Source of the DNA: Candidatus Limnocylindria bacterium
Lineage (GTDB): Bacteria > Chloroflexota > Limnocylindria > QHBO01
Direction: 5' to 3'
Length of the DNA stretch: 31,440 nucleotides
Assembly: GCA_030146365.1 (NCBI GenBank)
Contig: JASLBU010000077.1
Span: 1-31,440 of the forward strand
Below, in pieces: positions 23,445 through 31,440 of the stretch. Each line of letters begins with the position of its first letter. Position 1 is the first letter of the stretch. Position numbers and translations under genes: made by a program. Below the pieces are notes generated by a model. That model saw only the letters and a list, made by a program, of their open reading frames with translations, did no database searches and was not told the DNA's origin.

Positions 23445-24905
23445 TCAGAAGAGGCTCGCCGCAGACACCTCGATGATCTCGAGCACGGCCCCCGGGAAGA
23501 TGCCGAGCAGGAGGACCCCGGCGATCGAGATCGCCAGGCCGATCGATCCGAACGGCGAGGTGTCCATCGGTGCCGGATCGCTCTCGGGATCGCGCATGTA
23601 CATGTACACCACGACCCGCAGGTAGTAGAAGGCGGCGAGCGCCGCGTTGAGCGCCACGGCGACGGCCAGCCACCAGAGGCCGGCGTCGACGGTGGCGATG
23701 AGCACGTACAGCTTCGCGAAGAAGCCGACGGTGGGCGGGATGCCGGTCAGGCTGAGCATCAGCACGGCCATCGCGGCGGCACGCCACGGCGCCCGCCCCG
23801 CCAGCCCGGCGAACGAGGCGAGACCGCCGTAGCGGTTCGTGTCGCGCTGGAGCATGCCGACGACCGCGAACGCAGCGATGTTCATCACGCCGTAGCCGAG
23901 CACGTAGAAGAGGACGGACTCGATGCCCTGGGCGGCGATCGTGGCGTCGTCACTCGCGGCAAAGGCGGCCAGCCCGGCCATGATGTAGCCGGTGTGCGCG
24001 ATGCTCGAGTACGCGAGCATGCGCTTCACGTTCACCTGGGTGAGCGCCACGACGTTACCGACTGTCATCGTGAGCACCGTCAGGACCAGGAAGATCGCCA
24101 GCCAGTCAGCACGAATCGGCTCCAGCGCCTCCGCGAAGACGCGGATGAGGAGCGCGAAGGCCCCCAGCTTGGGGCCGACCGAGAGGAAGCCGGTGATCGG
24201 CGTCGGCGCCCCTTGGTAGGCGTCCGGCGTCCAGTAGTGGAACGGGACGGCGGCGATCTTGAACGTGGCGCCCACCATCAGGAAGCCGATCGAGACCAGC
24301 AGCGCGCCCGACATCTGGCCCTCGAGCGCGGCCGCGATCTCCGCGATGTTGGTGGTGCCGGTCAGTCCGTACACCCATGCCACGCCGAAGAGGAGGATCG
24401 CGCTGGCGAAGCTTCCGAGCAGGAAGTACTTCAGCCCGCCCTCGTTGCTGTAGCGGTCGGTCTTGTGCAGGCCGGTGAGCAGGTAGCTCGGCATCGTCAT
24501 CAGCTCGAGGCCGAGGAACAGCGTCACGAGGTCGCTGCTGGAGGCAAGCACGCACATGCCGATCAGCGCCGAGACGAGGATCATGCTGAACTCGCCGAGC
24601 GGAATCCGCCGCTGGGCCAGGTAGGCCGGCGCGAACAGGGCGCTCAGGATGCCGACGACGATGGTGGCGGCCTTGAGGAACACGGACAGGTCGTCGACGA
24701 CGTAGAACCCGGCGTACACCGTCTCGTTGATGTCCCAGACCACGATGCAGGCCGCGCCGGCCACCACCAGTCCGGCCACGGTCAGCGGCGTGAGCAGCCA
24801 CTTGTTGGCACGGGACAGGAACAGGTCGACCGTGATGAGGACCAGCACCAGGGCAGCCAGGATCAGCTCCGGCAGCAGGGTGACGAGATCGTTGATGTAG
24901 CTCAT
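23445..24905 (-). CDS. nuoN: NADH-quinone oxidoreductase subunit N
   Basis: Antiporter-like proton-pumping subunit of respiratory complex I. The 486-residue protein has about 14 helices and carries the key charged residues of the family: glutamate in LFLGLELMTMPSYLL, lysines in TFKIAAVPFHYWTPDAYQGA and SVGPKLGAFALL, and the late lysine in VGFFAKLYVLIA. The ATG at 24905 lies seven bases after the nuoM stop. It is the last nuo gene here and is followed at once by otsA. Identification is firm. Confidence 0.95.
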   Translation of the reverse strand: MSYINDLVTLLPELILAALVLVLITVDLFLSRANKWLLTPLTVAGLVVAGAACIVVWDINETVYAGFYVVDDLSVFLKAATIVVGILSALFAPAYLAQRRIPLGEFSMILVSALIGMCVLASSSDLVTLFLGLELMTMPSYLLTGLHKTDRYSNEGGLKYFLLGSFASAILLFGVAWVYGLTGTTNIAEIAAALEGQMSGALLVSIGFLMVGATFKIAAVPFHYWTPDAYQGAPTPITGFLSVGPKLGAFALLIRVFAEALEPIRADWLAIFLVLTVLTMTVGNVVALTQVNVKRMLAYSSIAHTGYIMAGLAAFAASDDATIAAQGIESVLFYVLGYGVMNIAAFAVVGMLQRDTNRYGGLASFAGLAGRAPWRAAAMAVLMLSLTGIPPTVGFFAKLYVLIATVDAGLWWLAVAVALNAALAAFYYLRVVVYMYMRDPESDPAPMDTSPFGSIGLAISIAGVLLLGIFPGAVLEIIEVSAASLF

Positions 24906-24912
24906 CGGCGGC

Positions 24913-26433
24913 TCACCACAGCCTGCCGATGCTGCTGAGGCCGGCACCATTCACCGCGTCGATGATGCGATCCATCGGCGCCTCGAGCAGATGGAGCACC
25001 GGCCCCGGGAAGACGCCGAGTGCCACGACGAGCACGACGAGCGGCGACAGCGCGATCCACTCGTTGCGGCTCATGTCCCTGAGGTTCGGCCACCACCGGC
25101 GCATCCAGTCGGAGGGAACGGTGAAGAAGACGCGTTGGAACATCCACAGCATGTACACCGCGCTGGCGATCACGACCAGCATGGTGGCGGCGGCGACGAA
25201 GCCGTTGTAGCGGAAGGCGCCCAGGATGACGAGGAACTCGCCGACGAAGCCGGACAGTCCCGGCAGGCCGATGCTCGCGAAGGTGAAGAGGCCGAACACC
25301 GCCGCGTAATGCGGCAGCCTGGCGCTCAGCCCGCCCATGTGGGCGATCTGGCGGTCGTGCGTCTGCTCGTAGATGACGCCGACCAGCAGGAAGAGCGCGC
25401 CGGTCGTGATGCCGTGGCTGATCATCGTGAACGCGGCGCCCTGCAGGCCCTGCTCGTTGAACACGAAGGCGCCGAGCATCACGAAGCCCATGTGGCTCAC
25501 GCTCGAATAGGCGACCAGCTTCTTCATGTCGGGCTGCACCATCGCGACCAGCGCCCCGTACAGGATGGCGACCACCGCCAGGCCGATGATGATCGGGGCG
25601 AAGCTCGAGGCCGCGTCGGGCAGCAGCGGGATGCTGAAGCGCAGGAAGCCGTATCCGCCCAGCTTGAGCATCACCCCCGCAAGCAGGATCGAGCCGGCGG
25701 TGGGGGCCTCGACGTGCGCGTCCGGCAGCCAGGTATGGAGCGGCCACATCGGCACCTTCACCGCGAACGCCAGGAAGAACGCGCCGAAGGCGAGCGCCTG
25801 GAGGCCGTCGGTGTAGGCGAAGCCCCTGAGCACCTCGTAGCTGAAGGTGAACTCGTTGCCGGCCGCCGCGAAGGCGATCGCCACGGCCAGGATGGCGACG
25901 AGCATGAGGAGCGACCCGACGAGCGTGTAGATCACGAACTTCACGGTCGCGTAGATTCGCCGTGGTCCGCCCCAGATGCCGATGATGAGATACATCGGGA
26001 TGAGGCTGAGCTCCCAGAAGACGTAGAAGAGGAACAGGTCGAGCGCCACGAACACCCCCAGCATGCCGACCATCAGCAGCAGGACCGCGACGTAGTACTC
26101 CTTGACCCGCGTGGTGATCGGGTCCCATGAGTAGAAGATGGCGACCACCGAAAGCAGAGTCGTGAGGATCACGAGGGGCACCGAGAGCCCGTCGACGCCG
26201 AGCGTGTATCGCATCCCGAACGCATCGATCCAGGGGATGTCCTCGCGGAACTGGAACTCGGTGCCGGCAGGGTCGTAGCCGATGAGGGCCAGGCTCCACG
26301 CCATGCTGACGAGCGCGACGACCAGCGCGACCCAGCGGATCGCCCGGTGGTTGCGGCCGGGCACCAGGAGGATCGCCAGCACCCCGACGAGCGGGGTGAA
26401 GACGACGAGAGAGAGGATGGGCAGGCCGCTCAT
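24913..26433 (-). CDS. nuoM: NADH-quinone oxidoreductase subunit M
   Basis: Second antiporter-like membrane subunit of complex I, 506 residues. Key residues are visible: glutamate in FYVFWELSLIPMYLIIG, lysine in AVKVPMWPLHTWLPDAHVEA, lysine in AGVMLKLGGYGFLR, and glutamate in LSGFVGEFLVILG in the position used by NuoM. It starts at ATG 26433, three bases after the nuoL stop. All expected helices appear present, and no insertion or truncation is seen. Confidence 0.95.
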   Translation of the reverse strand: MSGLPILSLVVFTPLVGVLAILLVPGRNHRAIRWVALVVALVSMAWSLALIGYDPAGTEFQFREDIPWIDAFGMRYTLGVDGLSVPLVILTTLLSVVAIFYSWDPITTRVKEYYVAVLLLMVGMLGVFVALDLFLFYVFWELSLIPMYLIIGIWGGPRRIYATVKFVIYTLVGSLLMLVAILAVAIAFAAAGNEFTFSYEVLRGFAYTDGLQALAFGAFFLAFAVKVPMWPLHTWLPDAHVEAPTAGSILLAGVMLKLGGYGFLRFSIPLLPDAASSFAPIIIGLAVVAILYGALVAMVQPDMKKLVAYSSVSHMGFVMLGAFVFNEQGLQGAAFTMISHGITTGALFLLVGVIYEQTHDRQIAHMGGLSARLPHYAAVFGLFTFASIGLPGLSGFVGEFLVILGAFRYNGFVAAATMLVVIASAVYMLWMFQRVFFTVPSDWMRRWWPNLRDMSRNEWIALSPLVVLVVALGVFPGPVLHLLEAPMDRIIDAVNGAGLSSIGRLW

Positions 26434-26436
26434 CGT

Positions 26437-28776
26437 TCAGCGCACGACCGTCGCGAAGACGAGCAGGACGATCGCCAGGCCCGCGGCGATCCCGAGCCCG
26501 TAGTTCTGCACTCGGCCGGTCTGGGACCGGCGCAGCCCGCCGCCGATCCCGGAGGCCAGCCAGCCGGCACCGTTGACGGCCCCGTCGATGACCTTGGCGT
26601 CGAACCACCACAGGGCGTTGCTGAGCAGCACGCCGCCACGCGCCCAGACGAGCTGGTAGATGTCATCCACGTAGTACTTGTTCACGCTCGCCCGATACAT
26701 CCCCGGGCCCAGGCCCAGCGGAAACCGCTCGACGAACCGCGCGGGCGCCTCGGTGCGCTGGACGTACCAACGGTAGGCGAGCAGCACGCCGCCGATCGCC
26801 ACGGTTGCGCCCACCAGCAGCAACAGGCCGCCCAGCCCGAACAGCTCGAAGTGGTGGGCCTCCTCGCGGACGTGATAGCCATCCAGGATCGACCCCGGCA
26901 GGACGCCGGCGTGCGCCTCCTCCGCGTTGTGGAAGATCTCCTCCAGCCAGGTGTGGATCAGACCCTCCTCCGGAGGGATGCCCAGCAGGAGCCCGAGCAG
27001 CGTCGTCGGGACGGCGAGGATCATCAGTGGCGCCACCATGGTGCCGGCGCTCTCGTGGACGTGCTCCCACACCGCCCGGGGCCCGCGCCACGTTCCCCAG
27101 AACGTCATGAAGATCATGCGGAATGTGTAGAAGGCGGTCATGAACGCGACGATGATCCCGACCGCGTAGAACACGATGTAGCCGCGGTTGAACGCCTCCG
27201 CCAGGATCTCGTCCTTGCTGAAGAAGCCGGCGAAGATCGGCACGCCGGCCAGCGCCAGCGAGCCGATCACCATGGTGCGGTACGTCCACGGCATCTTCTC
27301 GCGCAGGTTGCCCATGAAGCGCATGTCCTGCTCCCCGCCCGCGCCGTGGATGACGGAGCCGGAACCCATGAACAGCAGCCCCTTGAAGAACCCGTGGCTG
27401 ACGAGGTGGAAGATGGCCGCGATCCAGGCGCCGATGCCGAGCGCCATGAACATGTAGGCCAGCTGGCTGACGGTGCTGTAGGCCAGCACCTTCTTGATGT
27501 CGTTCTGGGTCAGTGCGATCGCCGCCGCGAAGATGGCGGTGAACGTGCCGATGATCGCGACGACCCACATCGCCGTCGGCGCCTCCGCGAAGATCGGATT
27601 CGCCCGCGCGACCATGTAGACGCCGGCGTTGACCATCGTCGCCGCGTGGATGAGGGCGCTGACGGGGGTCGGCCCCTCCATGGCGTCCGGCAGCCACACG
27701 TGGAGCGGGAACTGGGCGCTCTTCCCGACCGCGCCCGCGAACAGCAGCAGCGCGATCACCGTCACCGTGCCCTCGTCCAGGGTGCCGATGCGCTCGAAGA
27801 CCTCGTGGAACGACAGCGTCCCGAGGTTGACCCAGATCAGCATTATGCCGAGGCCGAACCCGAAGTCGCCGACGCGGTTGACGACGAAGGCCTTCTTGGC
27901 GGCACCCGCGGCGGAGGGCTTCTTGTACCAGAAGCCGATCAGCGCGTAGCTGCACAGGCCGACCGCCTCCCAGCCCACGTACAGCATCAGGAAGTTGTCG
28001 CCCAGGATCAGCAGCAGCATGCTGAACATGAACAGGTTGAGGTAGGCGAAGAAGCGCCAGAAGCCGCGGTCCCCGTCCATGTAGCCGATGGCGTACACGT
28101 GGACGAGGAAGCCCACCGTGCTGACGACCAGCAGCAGCATGGCGGTCAGGGCGTCGACCAGGAAGCTGATCTCGATGACGAAGTCGCCGGACGCGATCCA
28201 CTCGTAGATCGTGACCTCGAACTCCTGGCCGCCGAACACGACCTGGACGAACACGATCATGCTCAGGACCCAGGACAGCCCAACGAAGGCGGTCGGGATG
28301 ATCCAGGACCGGTAGCGCGGCCGAGGGGCACCCGGGGCGACGTGCCCCGCCTGGCCGAGCCCGTCGTTGTACTCGGCGGGGATGACGCCGGCCGCTCCCT
28401 CGGCATTGGCCAGGTCGTCGGCGTGTCCCTCGTGCGGGCTCGTCTCGCGCTGCTGCTCCTCGGTCGGGATCGACCGGAACCCGGTGTCGTCGAGCGGCCC
28501 GTGCGGGTCGTCCGAGTGGTCCTCGGCACCCAGGCCGTGTGCCTCGGGGTAGTCGTGGGCGGGCTCCCCGGTGCGGCGGGCGACGATGTCCTCGTCGTCC
28601 TTCGGGTGCGGGACGGCGGCGGCGGACCCGTGCGGCTCCTCGCCGTGATCGCCGGGGCCTTCGTGCCCGCCGTGGGTCCCGTGATGCGGGACGCGGTCGA
28701 GGCGTGGACCGACCAGCACCGCGAACACGAAGCCGGCGAGCGGCAGCGCGGGAATGAGGGCGATCAGCAGGTCCAT
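26437..28776 (-). CDS. nuoL: NADH-quinone oxidoreductase subunit L with hydrophilic insert
   Basis: Distal antiporter-like subunit of complex I. The proton-path residues are present: glutamate in LYVGWEAVGLCSYALIG, lysine in GKSAQFPLHVWLPDAMEGPT, and lysine in AGFFSKDEILAEAF. At 779 residues it is clearly longer than the roughly 610-650 usual for NuoL. The extra length is a hydrophilic segment of about 130 residues (roughly 27-155, bases 28310-28700) between the first helix (LIALIPALPLAGFVFAVLVG) and the second (IIPTAFVGLSWVLSMIVFVQ). It contains about 14 histidines and many Asp/Glu/Gly, starting HHGTHGGHEGPGDHGEEPHG. The rest of the protein, including the long C-terminal region, looks normal. 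Confidence 0.95.
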   Translation of the reverse strand: MDLLIALIPALPLAGFVFAVLVGPRLDRVPHHGTHGGHEGPGDHGEEPHGSAAAVPHPKDDEDIVARRTGEPAHDYPEAHGLGAEDHSDDPHGPLDDTGFRSIPTEEQQRETSPHEGHADDLANAEGAAGVIPAEYNDGLGQAGHVAPGAPRPRYRSWIIPTAFVGLSWVLSMIVFVQVVFGGQEFEVTIYEWIASGDFVIEISFLVDALTAMLLLVVSTVGFLVHVYAIGYMDGDRGFWRFFAYLNLFMFSMLLLILGDNFLMLYVGWEAVGLCSYALIGFWYKKPSAAGAAKKAFVVNRVGDFGFGLGIMLIWVNLGTLSFHEVFERIGTLDEGTVTVIALLLFAGAVGKSAQFPLHVWLPDAMEGPTPVSALIHAATMVNAGVYMVARANPIFAEAPTAMWVVAIIGTFTAIFAAAIALTQNDIKKVLAYSTVSQLAYMFMALGIGAWIAAIFHLVSHGFFKGLLFMGSGSVIHGAGGEQDMRFMGNLREKMPWTYRTMVIGSLALAGVPIFAGFFSKDEILAEAFNRGYIVFYAVGIIVAFMTAFYTFRMIFMTFWGTWRGPRAVWEHVHESAGTMVAPLMILAVPTTLLGLLLGIPPEEGLIHTWLEEIFHNAEEAHAGVLPGSILDGYHVREEAHHFELFGLGGLLLLVGATVAIGGVLLAYRWYVQRTEAPARFVERFPLGLGPGMYRASVNKYYVDDIYQLVWARGGVLLSNALWWFDAKVIDGAVNGAGWLASGIGGGLRRSQTGRVQNYGLGIAAGLAIVLLVFATVVR

Positions 28777-28786
28777 CGGTGGCCGC

Positions 28787-29095
28787 CTAATCCTTGAGGT
28801 CGGAGTACTGGTCGACCTCGGGCGTCTGCCGGGTCCGGATGATCGCGATCACCAGCGCCAGGCCCACCGTCACCTCGGCCGCGGCCACGGCCATGATCAT
28901 CAGTGCGAACACGGCGCCGGTGCTGTTGCCAGGCGGCAGGTGCGCGTTGAAGGCGACGAGGCTGAGGTTCACGGCGTTGAACATCAGCTCGATGCTGATG
29001 AGCATGAGGATCGCGTTGCGACGCGCCATGAAGCCGAAGACGCCGATCCCGAACAGGAGCGTCGACACCAGAAGGTAGCCCTCGATCCCCACCAT
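28787..29095 (-). CDS. nuoK: NADH-quinone oxidoreductase subunit K
   Basis: Small three-helix membrane subunit of complex I, 102 residues. The two conserved membrane glutamates are seen in LISIELMFNAVNLSLVAF and MAVAAAEVTVGLALVIAI. ATG at 29095, three bases after the nuoJ stop. Normal length and gene order (J-K-L-M-N). Confidence 0.95.
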   Translation of the reverse strand: MVGIEGYLLVSTLLFGIGVFGFMARRNAILMLISIELMFNAVNLSLVAFNAHLPPGNSTGAVFALMIMAVAAAEVTVGLALVIAIIRTRQTPEVDQYSDLKD

Positions 29096-29098
29096 CGG

Positions 29099-29626
29099 TC
29101 AGTTGGCCCGCTCGTCTTCTTCGGGCCGCCGCGCCAGGTAGATGGCGCCGATGATCGCGACGAGGAGCAGCAGGCTGATGATCTCGAACGGGAGCGCGAA
29201 GTCGGTGAAGAGCACGCCGGCGATGGACTCCACCTCGGCGCCGACGGCCTCGGCCGCCAGCCCCCAGTCGGTCTGCACGACGGCCCAGCCGACCAGGCCG
29301 ATGATCGCGAGCGCCACGACGATGGCCACCGGCAGCTGACGGTGGAACGGCGCCGGCAGGTTCGCGTCGCCGGCCTGGGTCAGCATGATCGCGAACAGGA
29401 TCAGGACGCTGATGGCGCCGAGGTAGATGAGCACCTGCGCCGCGGCCACGATTGGCGCGCCGAGCAGCGCGTACATGCCGGCCAGCGAACCGAAGCAGAC
29501 CATCATCGCGATGGCCGAGTGAATGATGTTGCGCAGCGTGACGACGGCCAGTCCGCCCCCCACCACGCCGAAGGCAAGCAGAAAGAAGAGGACGCTGGAA
29601 ATGTCCAGGGTCGAAGCTCCGTTCAC
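29099..29626 (-). CDS. nuoJ: NADH-quinone oxidoreductase subunit J
   Basis: Membrane subunit of complex I with five helices. Typical blocks are SVLFFLLAFGVVGGGLAVV, LRNIIHSAIAMMVCFGSLAG, APIVAAAQVLIYLGAISVLI and LPFEIISLLLLVAIIGAIYL. I place the start at GTG 29626 (MNGASTLDISS, 175 residues). No good Shine-Dalgarno precedes it, and a CTG six codons later has GGAG eight bases ahead. It is the first nuo gene in this block, with no nuoA-I upstream, so J-N appears to have its own promoter near 29670. Confidence 0.92.
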   Translation of the reverse strand: MNGASTLDISSVLFFLLAFGVVGGGLAVVTLRNIIHSAIAMMVCFGSLAGMYALLGAPIVAAAQVLIYLGAISVLILFAIMLTQAGDANLPAPFHRQLPVAIVVALAIIGLVGWAVVQTDWGLAAEAVGAEVESIAGVLFTDFALPFEIISLLLLVAIIGAIYLARRPEEDERAN

Positions 29627-29645
29627 GAAGTATCGAGCGCTCAAC

Positions 29646-29675
29646 GGCCCCGCTCGGGGGCCGCGACCGATTCTA
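29646..29675 (-). promoter_or_regulatory. Probable -10 element and leader hairpin of nuoJ-N
   Basis: On the minus strand TAGAAT (29675-29670) matches TATAAT at five of six positions, without a clear -35. Just downstream, a perfect hairpin GGCCCC-CGAGC-GGGGCC (29662-29646) would lie at the very 5' end of the nuoJ leader, where it could protect the message. Confidence 0.4.
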
Positions 29676-29694
29676 GCGCAGTGGCCCCAACGCA

Positions 29695-29723
29695 TTGCGC
29701 GGGGCGACGGGCGTGCGTAAGGT
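29695..29723 (+). promoter_or_regulatory. Weak promoter candidate for the lipoprotein gene
   Basis: TTGCGC (29695-29700), 17 bases, TAAGGT (29718-29723): each hexamer has only three consensus matches, but the spacing is ideal. It is divergent from the nuoJ promoter and 73 bases before the lipoprotein start. Confidence 0.3.
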
Positions 29724-29795
29724 ACGCGCAACCGCCACCCAGGCGGCTCGACGTGAACGCCCCTGAACGAGAGCAGTTGGAGGGTAGGTGGTCAG

Positions 29796-30161
29796 GTGAA
29801 CACTCCGTGGCGGATCCCGGTTCTCGGCATGCTCGTGATGGCCCTGATGCTCGCCGCCTGCGGCGGAGGCGGAGGCGGCGGGGACGAGGTGGAGTCCGAT
29901 CTGCCCGACCGGGCCGAAGCCTCCTCCGAGGACGCGGAGGGCACGACGTATCCGCTCCAGGCCGGCCGCTACCGGCTCTCCTACCGAGCCCCCGACTGCG
30001 ACGATGTCGTGATCTCGGTAACCTCCGCCGACGGGTCGTTCACGTACGAGCAGGCGCCACGCGGCTATACGTCCTTCATCAACGACATGGTCGACGGGGA
30101 GTACACGATCGGGGTCACCAGCGACTGCGACGAGTGGACGGTGACGCTCATCAAGTTCTGA
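29796..30161 (+). CDS. Short secreted lipoprotein, function unknown
   Basis: This 121-residue protein has a clear lipoprotein signal: a short basic start, a hydrophobic run (VLGMLVMALMLAACG) with lipobox LAAC, then a Gly-rich spacer (CGGGGGGGDEVESD). The mature part is acidic and beta-rich with two cysteines (DCDD, SDCDEW) that could form a disulfide. Pieces such as GRYRLSYRAPDCDD and DGEYTIGVTSDCDEW suggest a small beta-sandwich. I do not recognise a named family. The GTG start at 29796 has GGAGGG about eleven bases ahead. It is a single gene between two minus-strand genes. Confidence 0.75.
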   Translation: MNTPWRIPVLGMLVMALMLAACGGGGGGGDEVESDLPDRAEASSEDAEGTTYPLQAGRYRLSYRAPDCDDVVISVTSADGSFTYEQAPRGYTSFINDMVDGEYTIGVTSDCDEWTVTLIKF

Positions 30162-30183
30162 CCGGAGGGCGCGCGCAGGGGCG

Positions 30184-31440
30184 CTAGCGGGTGGGGCGCT
30201 CCCGGTCCGACATCTCGAGGATGTCGAGCATCGGCAGGTCCCGCTGGTACTCGCTGAACTCGAACTCGGGTCCGCAGCGCAGGGCGTCGTACGGGCAGGC
30301 GTCCGCGCAGATTCCGCAGAAGATGCAGCGGCTCACGTCGAGCTGGTAGGTCTCGAGGATGCGAGGCCTGGGCATGAGTGCACCGACCGGGCATGTCTCC
30401 GCGCATCGGCCACAGGAGACGCACGGCGTCTCGTTGAGGCTCACGAAGTCGGCCGTGGTGACCAGTGAGTCGAACCCCTTGCCGATGAAGTCGTAGCAGC
30501 CGGCGCCGACGATCTCCTTGCAGACCTGCGCGCAGCGCCCGCAGTCGATACAGCGGCTGTAGTCGCGCAGGATGAAGCTGTGGGTCTCGTCGCGGCCGTA
30601 GCCGTGGTTGACGCCGACGTAGGGGTTGTCCTGGATCGAGCGCTCGTCGATCGCCATGTTGAGCGTCGTCTCGTACTCGATCGCGGCCTCGCGCAGGTCG
30701 CAGTGGCCGACCGCCTCGCAGGTGCACTGGAGGCAGCGTGACGCCTCGGCCATCGCCTGGTCGCCGGTGAAGCCGAACTCGTACTCGTTGAAGTTGTCCT
30801 TGCGCTCGTCCGCCTCCTGCTTGCCCATGATCGCGCGCGGCTCCTTCACGTCGTCGGTGAAGGGGACGATCGTCAGGAAGTTCGGCTGCGGCTCCGTGAC
30901 GATGCGACGGACCTGCGGATCGTCCAGGTCGTGGCCGCGCAGCCAGTAGTCCATCGCGTACGAGGCACGCCGCCCCTCGCCGATCGCCTCGACGACGGTG
31001 GCGGCGCCGGTGCGGACGTCGCCGGAGGCGAAGACCTTGGGCACGTCAGTGCGGAAGATGTGCTCCTCGGCGACCAGGGTGCCGCGGCGGGACACCTCGA
31101 GCCGCGAGCGGATCTCCTCGGGCTCGGAGTCGATCCATGACAGGTCGGGACCCTGGCCGATGGCGCCAAGGACGGTGTCGCACTCGACGATGAACTCGGT
31201 GCCGGCCATCGGCTCCGGGCGGCGGCGGCCCTGCGCGTCGGGCTCGCCGAGCTTCATGCGCTGGAACTCCACGCCGGTGACCTTGTTGTCGGCGTCGGTG
31301 ACGATCCGGGTCGGGGCCGCCTGGAAGATGAGGCGCGCGCCTTCCTCGATGGCCTCGTGCGCCTCGTCGGCAGCGGGCATGTCCTTGAGGTCGCGGCGGT
31401 AGACGAGGGTGACCTCGGCCGCGCCCTGCCGAACGCTGGT
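30184..31440 (-). CDS. FAD/NAD(P)-binding oxidoreductase fused to iron-sulfur ferredoxin modules, 5' end outside window
   Basis: The frame is open to the right edge (first visible residues TSVRQGAAEVTLVYRRDLKDMPA), so the N-terminus is missing. The first visible part is the C-terminal half of a glutamate-synthase-small-subunit-like flavoprotein: NAD(P) domain end, CDTVLGAIGQGPD, and the FAD motif VFASGDVRTGAATVVEAIGE. Next is a cysteine cluster (SRCLQCTCEAVGHCDLREAA), then a NuoG/hydrogenase-type ferredoxin region with RCIDCGRCAQVCKEIVG and CVSCGRCAETCPVGAL, and a third motif RCIFCGICADACPYDALRCG. Three C-x2-C-x2-C-x3-C motifs could hold several 4Fe-4S clusters. Such proteins pass electrons between NAD(P)H and ferredoxin or dehydrogenase partners. 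Proximity to nuoJ-N suggests a respiratory link, which is inference. Confidence 0.8.
   Translation of the reverse strand, partial: TSVRQGAAEVTLVYRRDLKDMPAADEAHEAIEEGARLIFQAAPTRIVTDADNKVTGVEFQRMKLGEPDAQGRRRPEPMAGTEFIVECDTVLGAIGQGPDLSWIDSEPEEIRSRLEVSRRGTLVAEEHIFRTDVPKVFASGDVRTGAATVVEAIGEGRRASYAMDYWLRGHDLDDPQVRRIVTEPQPNFLTIVPFTDDVKEPRAIMGKQEADERKDNFNEYEFGFTGDQAMAEASRCLQCTCEAVGHCDLREAAIEYETTLNMAIDERSIQDNPYVGVNHGYGRDETHSFILRDYSRCIDCGRCAQVCKEIVGAGCYDFIGKGFDSLVTTADFVSLNETPCVSCGRCAETCPVGALMPRPRILETYQLDVSRCIFCGICADACPYDALRCGPEFEFSEYQRDLPMLDILEMSDRERPTR

Noticed and set aside
26347..28797. Very long open frame on the plus strand opposite nuoL
   Set aside because: It is the antisense shadow of nuoL and nuoM in GC-rich DNA. 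Its product is an Arg/Asp/His-rich string without domains, and nuoL is unmistakable.

Overview
The window is about 31.4 kb of very GC-rich bacterial DNA with dense gene packing, many GTG starts and 1-4 nt stop/start overlaps. I see no tRNA, rRNA, insertion sequence or CRISPR array. The gene set (actinobacterial-type inositol-phospholipid genes, a sortase-fold protein, a complex I nuoJ-N block, trehalose synthesis, a PMT-family glycosyltransferase) fits a high-GC Chloroflexota lineage or an actinobacterium. I favour Chloroflexota, but this is inference from gene content and no marker gene settles it.

Left part (1-9674). A truncated PMT-type membrane glycosyltransferase carries a large soluble insert in its first loop. 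Next is a two-gene envelope-stress-like unit (PspC protein and a toastrack membrane protein, minus strand). After a 455-base non-coding stretch comes a plus-strand unit: ABC ATPase, small basic protein, ABC-2 permease and three tandem double-GNAT acetyltransferases, the last four genes stop/start-coupled. The stretch before it holds a good promoter, a 28-codon upstream ORF, a strong intrinsic terminator and a competing antiterminator helix. It looks like an attenuation leader controlling an efflux-plus-acetylation operon.

Middle part (9695-19040). Seven tightly packed minus-strand genes read, in transcription order: ArsR-type regulator, CDP-alcohol phosphatidyltransferase, inositol-1-phosphate synthase, two LPLAT acyltransferases, PHP-domain phosphoesterase, PimA-like mannosyltransferase. 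This looks like a phosphatidylinositol mannoside-type lipid operon with its own regulator. The PHP protein sits where a phosphatidylinositol-phosphate phosphatase would be needed. A divergent plus-strand unit encodes an ABC ATPase with a broken Walker A motif, its membrane partner and a 14-TM MFS exporter. A perfect 16-bp inverted repeat lies in the shared promoter region.

Right part (19053-31440). A sortase-fold protein lacks the catalytic cysteine and is divergent from trehalose-phosphate phosphatase (otsB). An MFS protein and a GT20 trehalose-phosphate synthase (otsA) follow on the minus strand, directly downstream of nuoJ-K-L-M-N. NuoL has a roughly 130-residue His/Asp/Glu-rich insert after its first membrane helix. 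A short lipoprotein gene lies divergently upstream of nuoJ. The window ends inside a flavoprotein fused to three four-cysteine iron-sulfur motifs, a possible electron-input module.

The strongest leads are the leader attenuator of the efflux/GNAT operon and the inositol-lipid operon with its candidate phosphatase. The degenerate enzymes (sortase, ABC ATPase) and the inserts in NuoL and the PMT protein come next.
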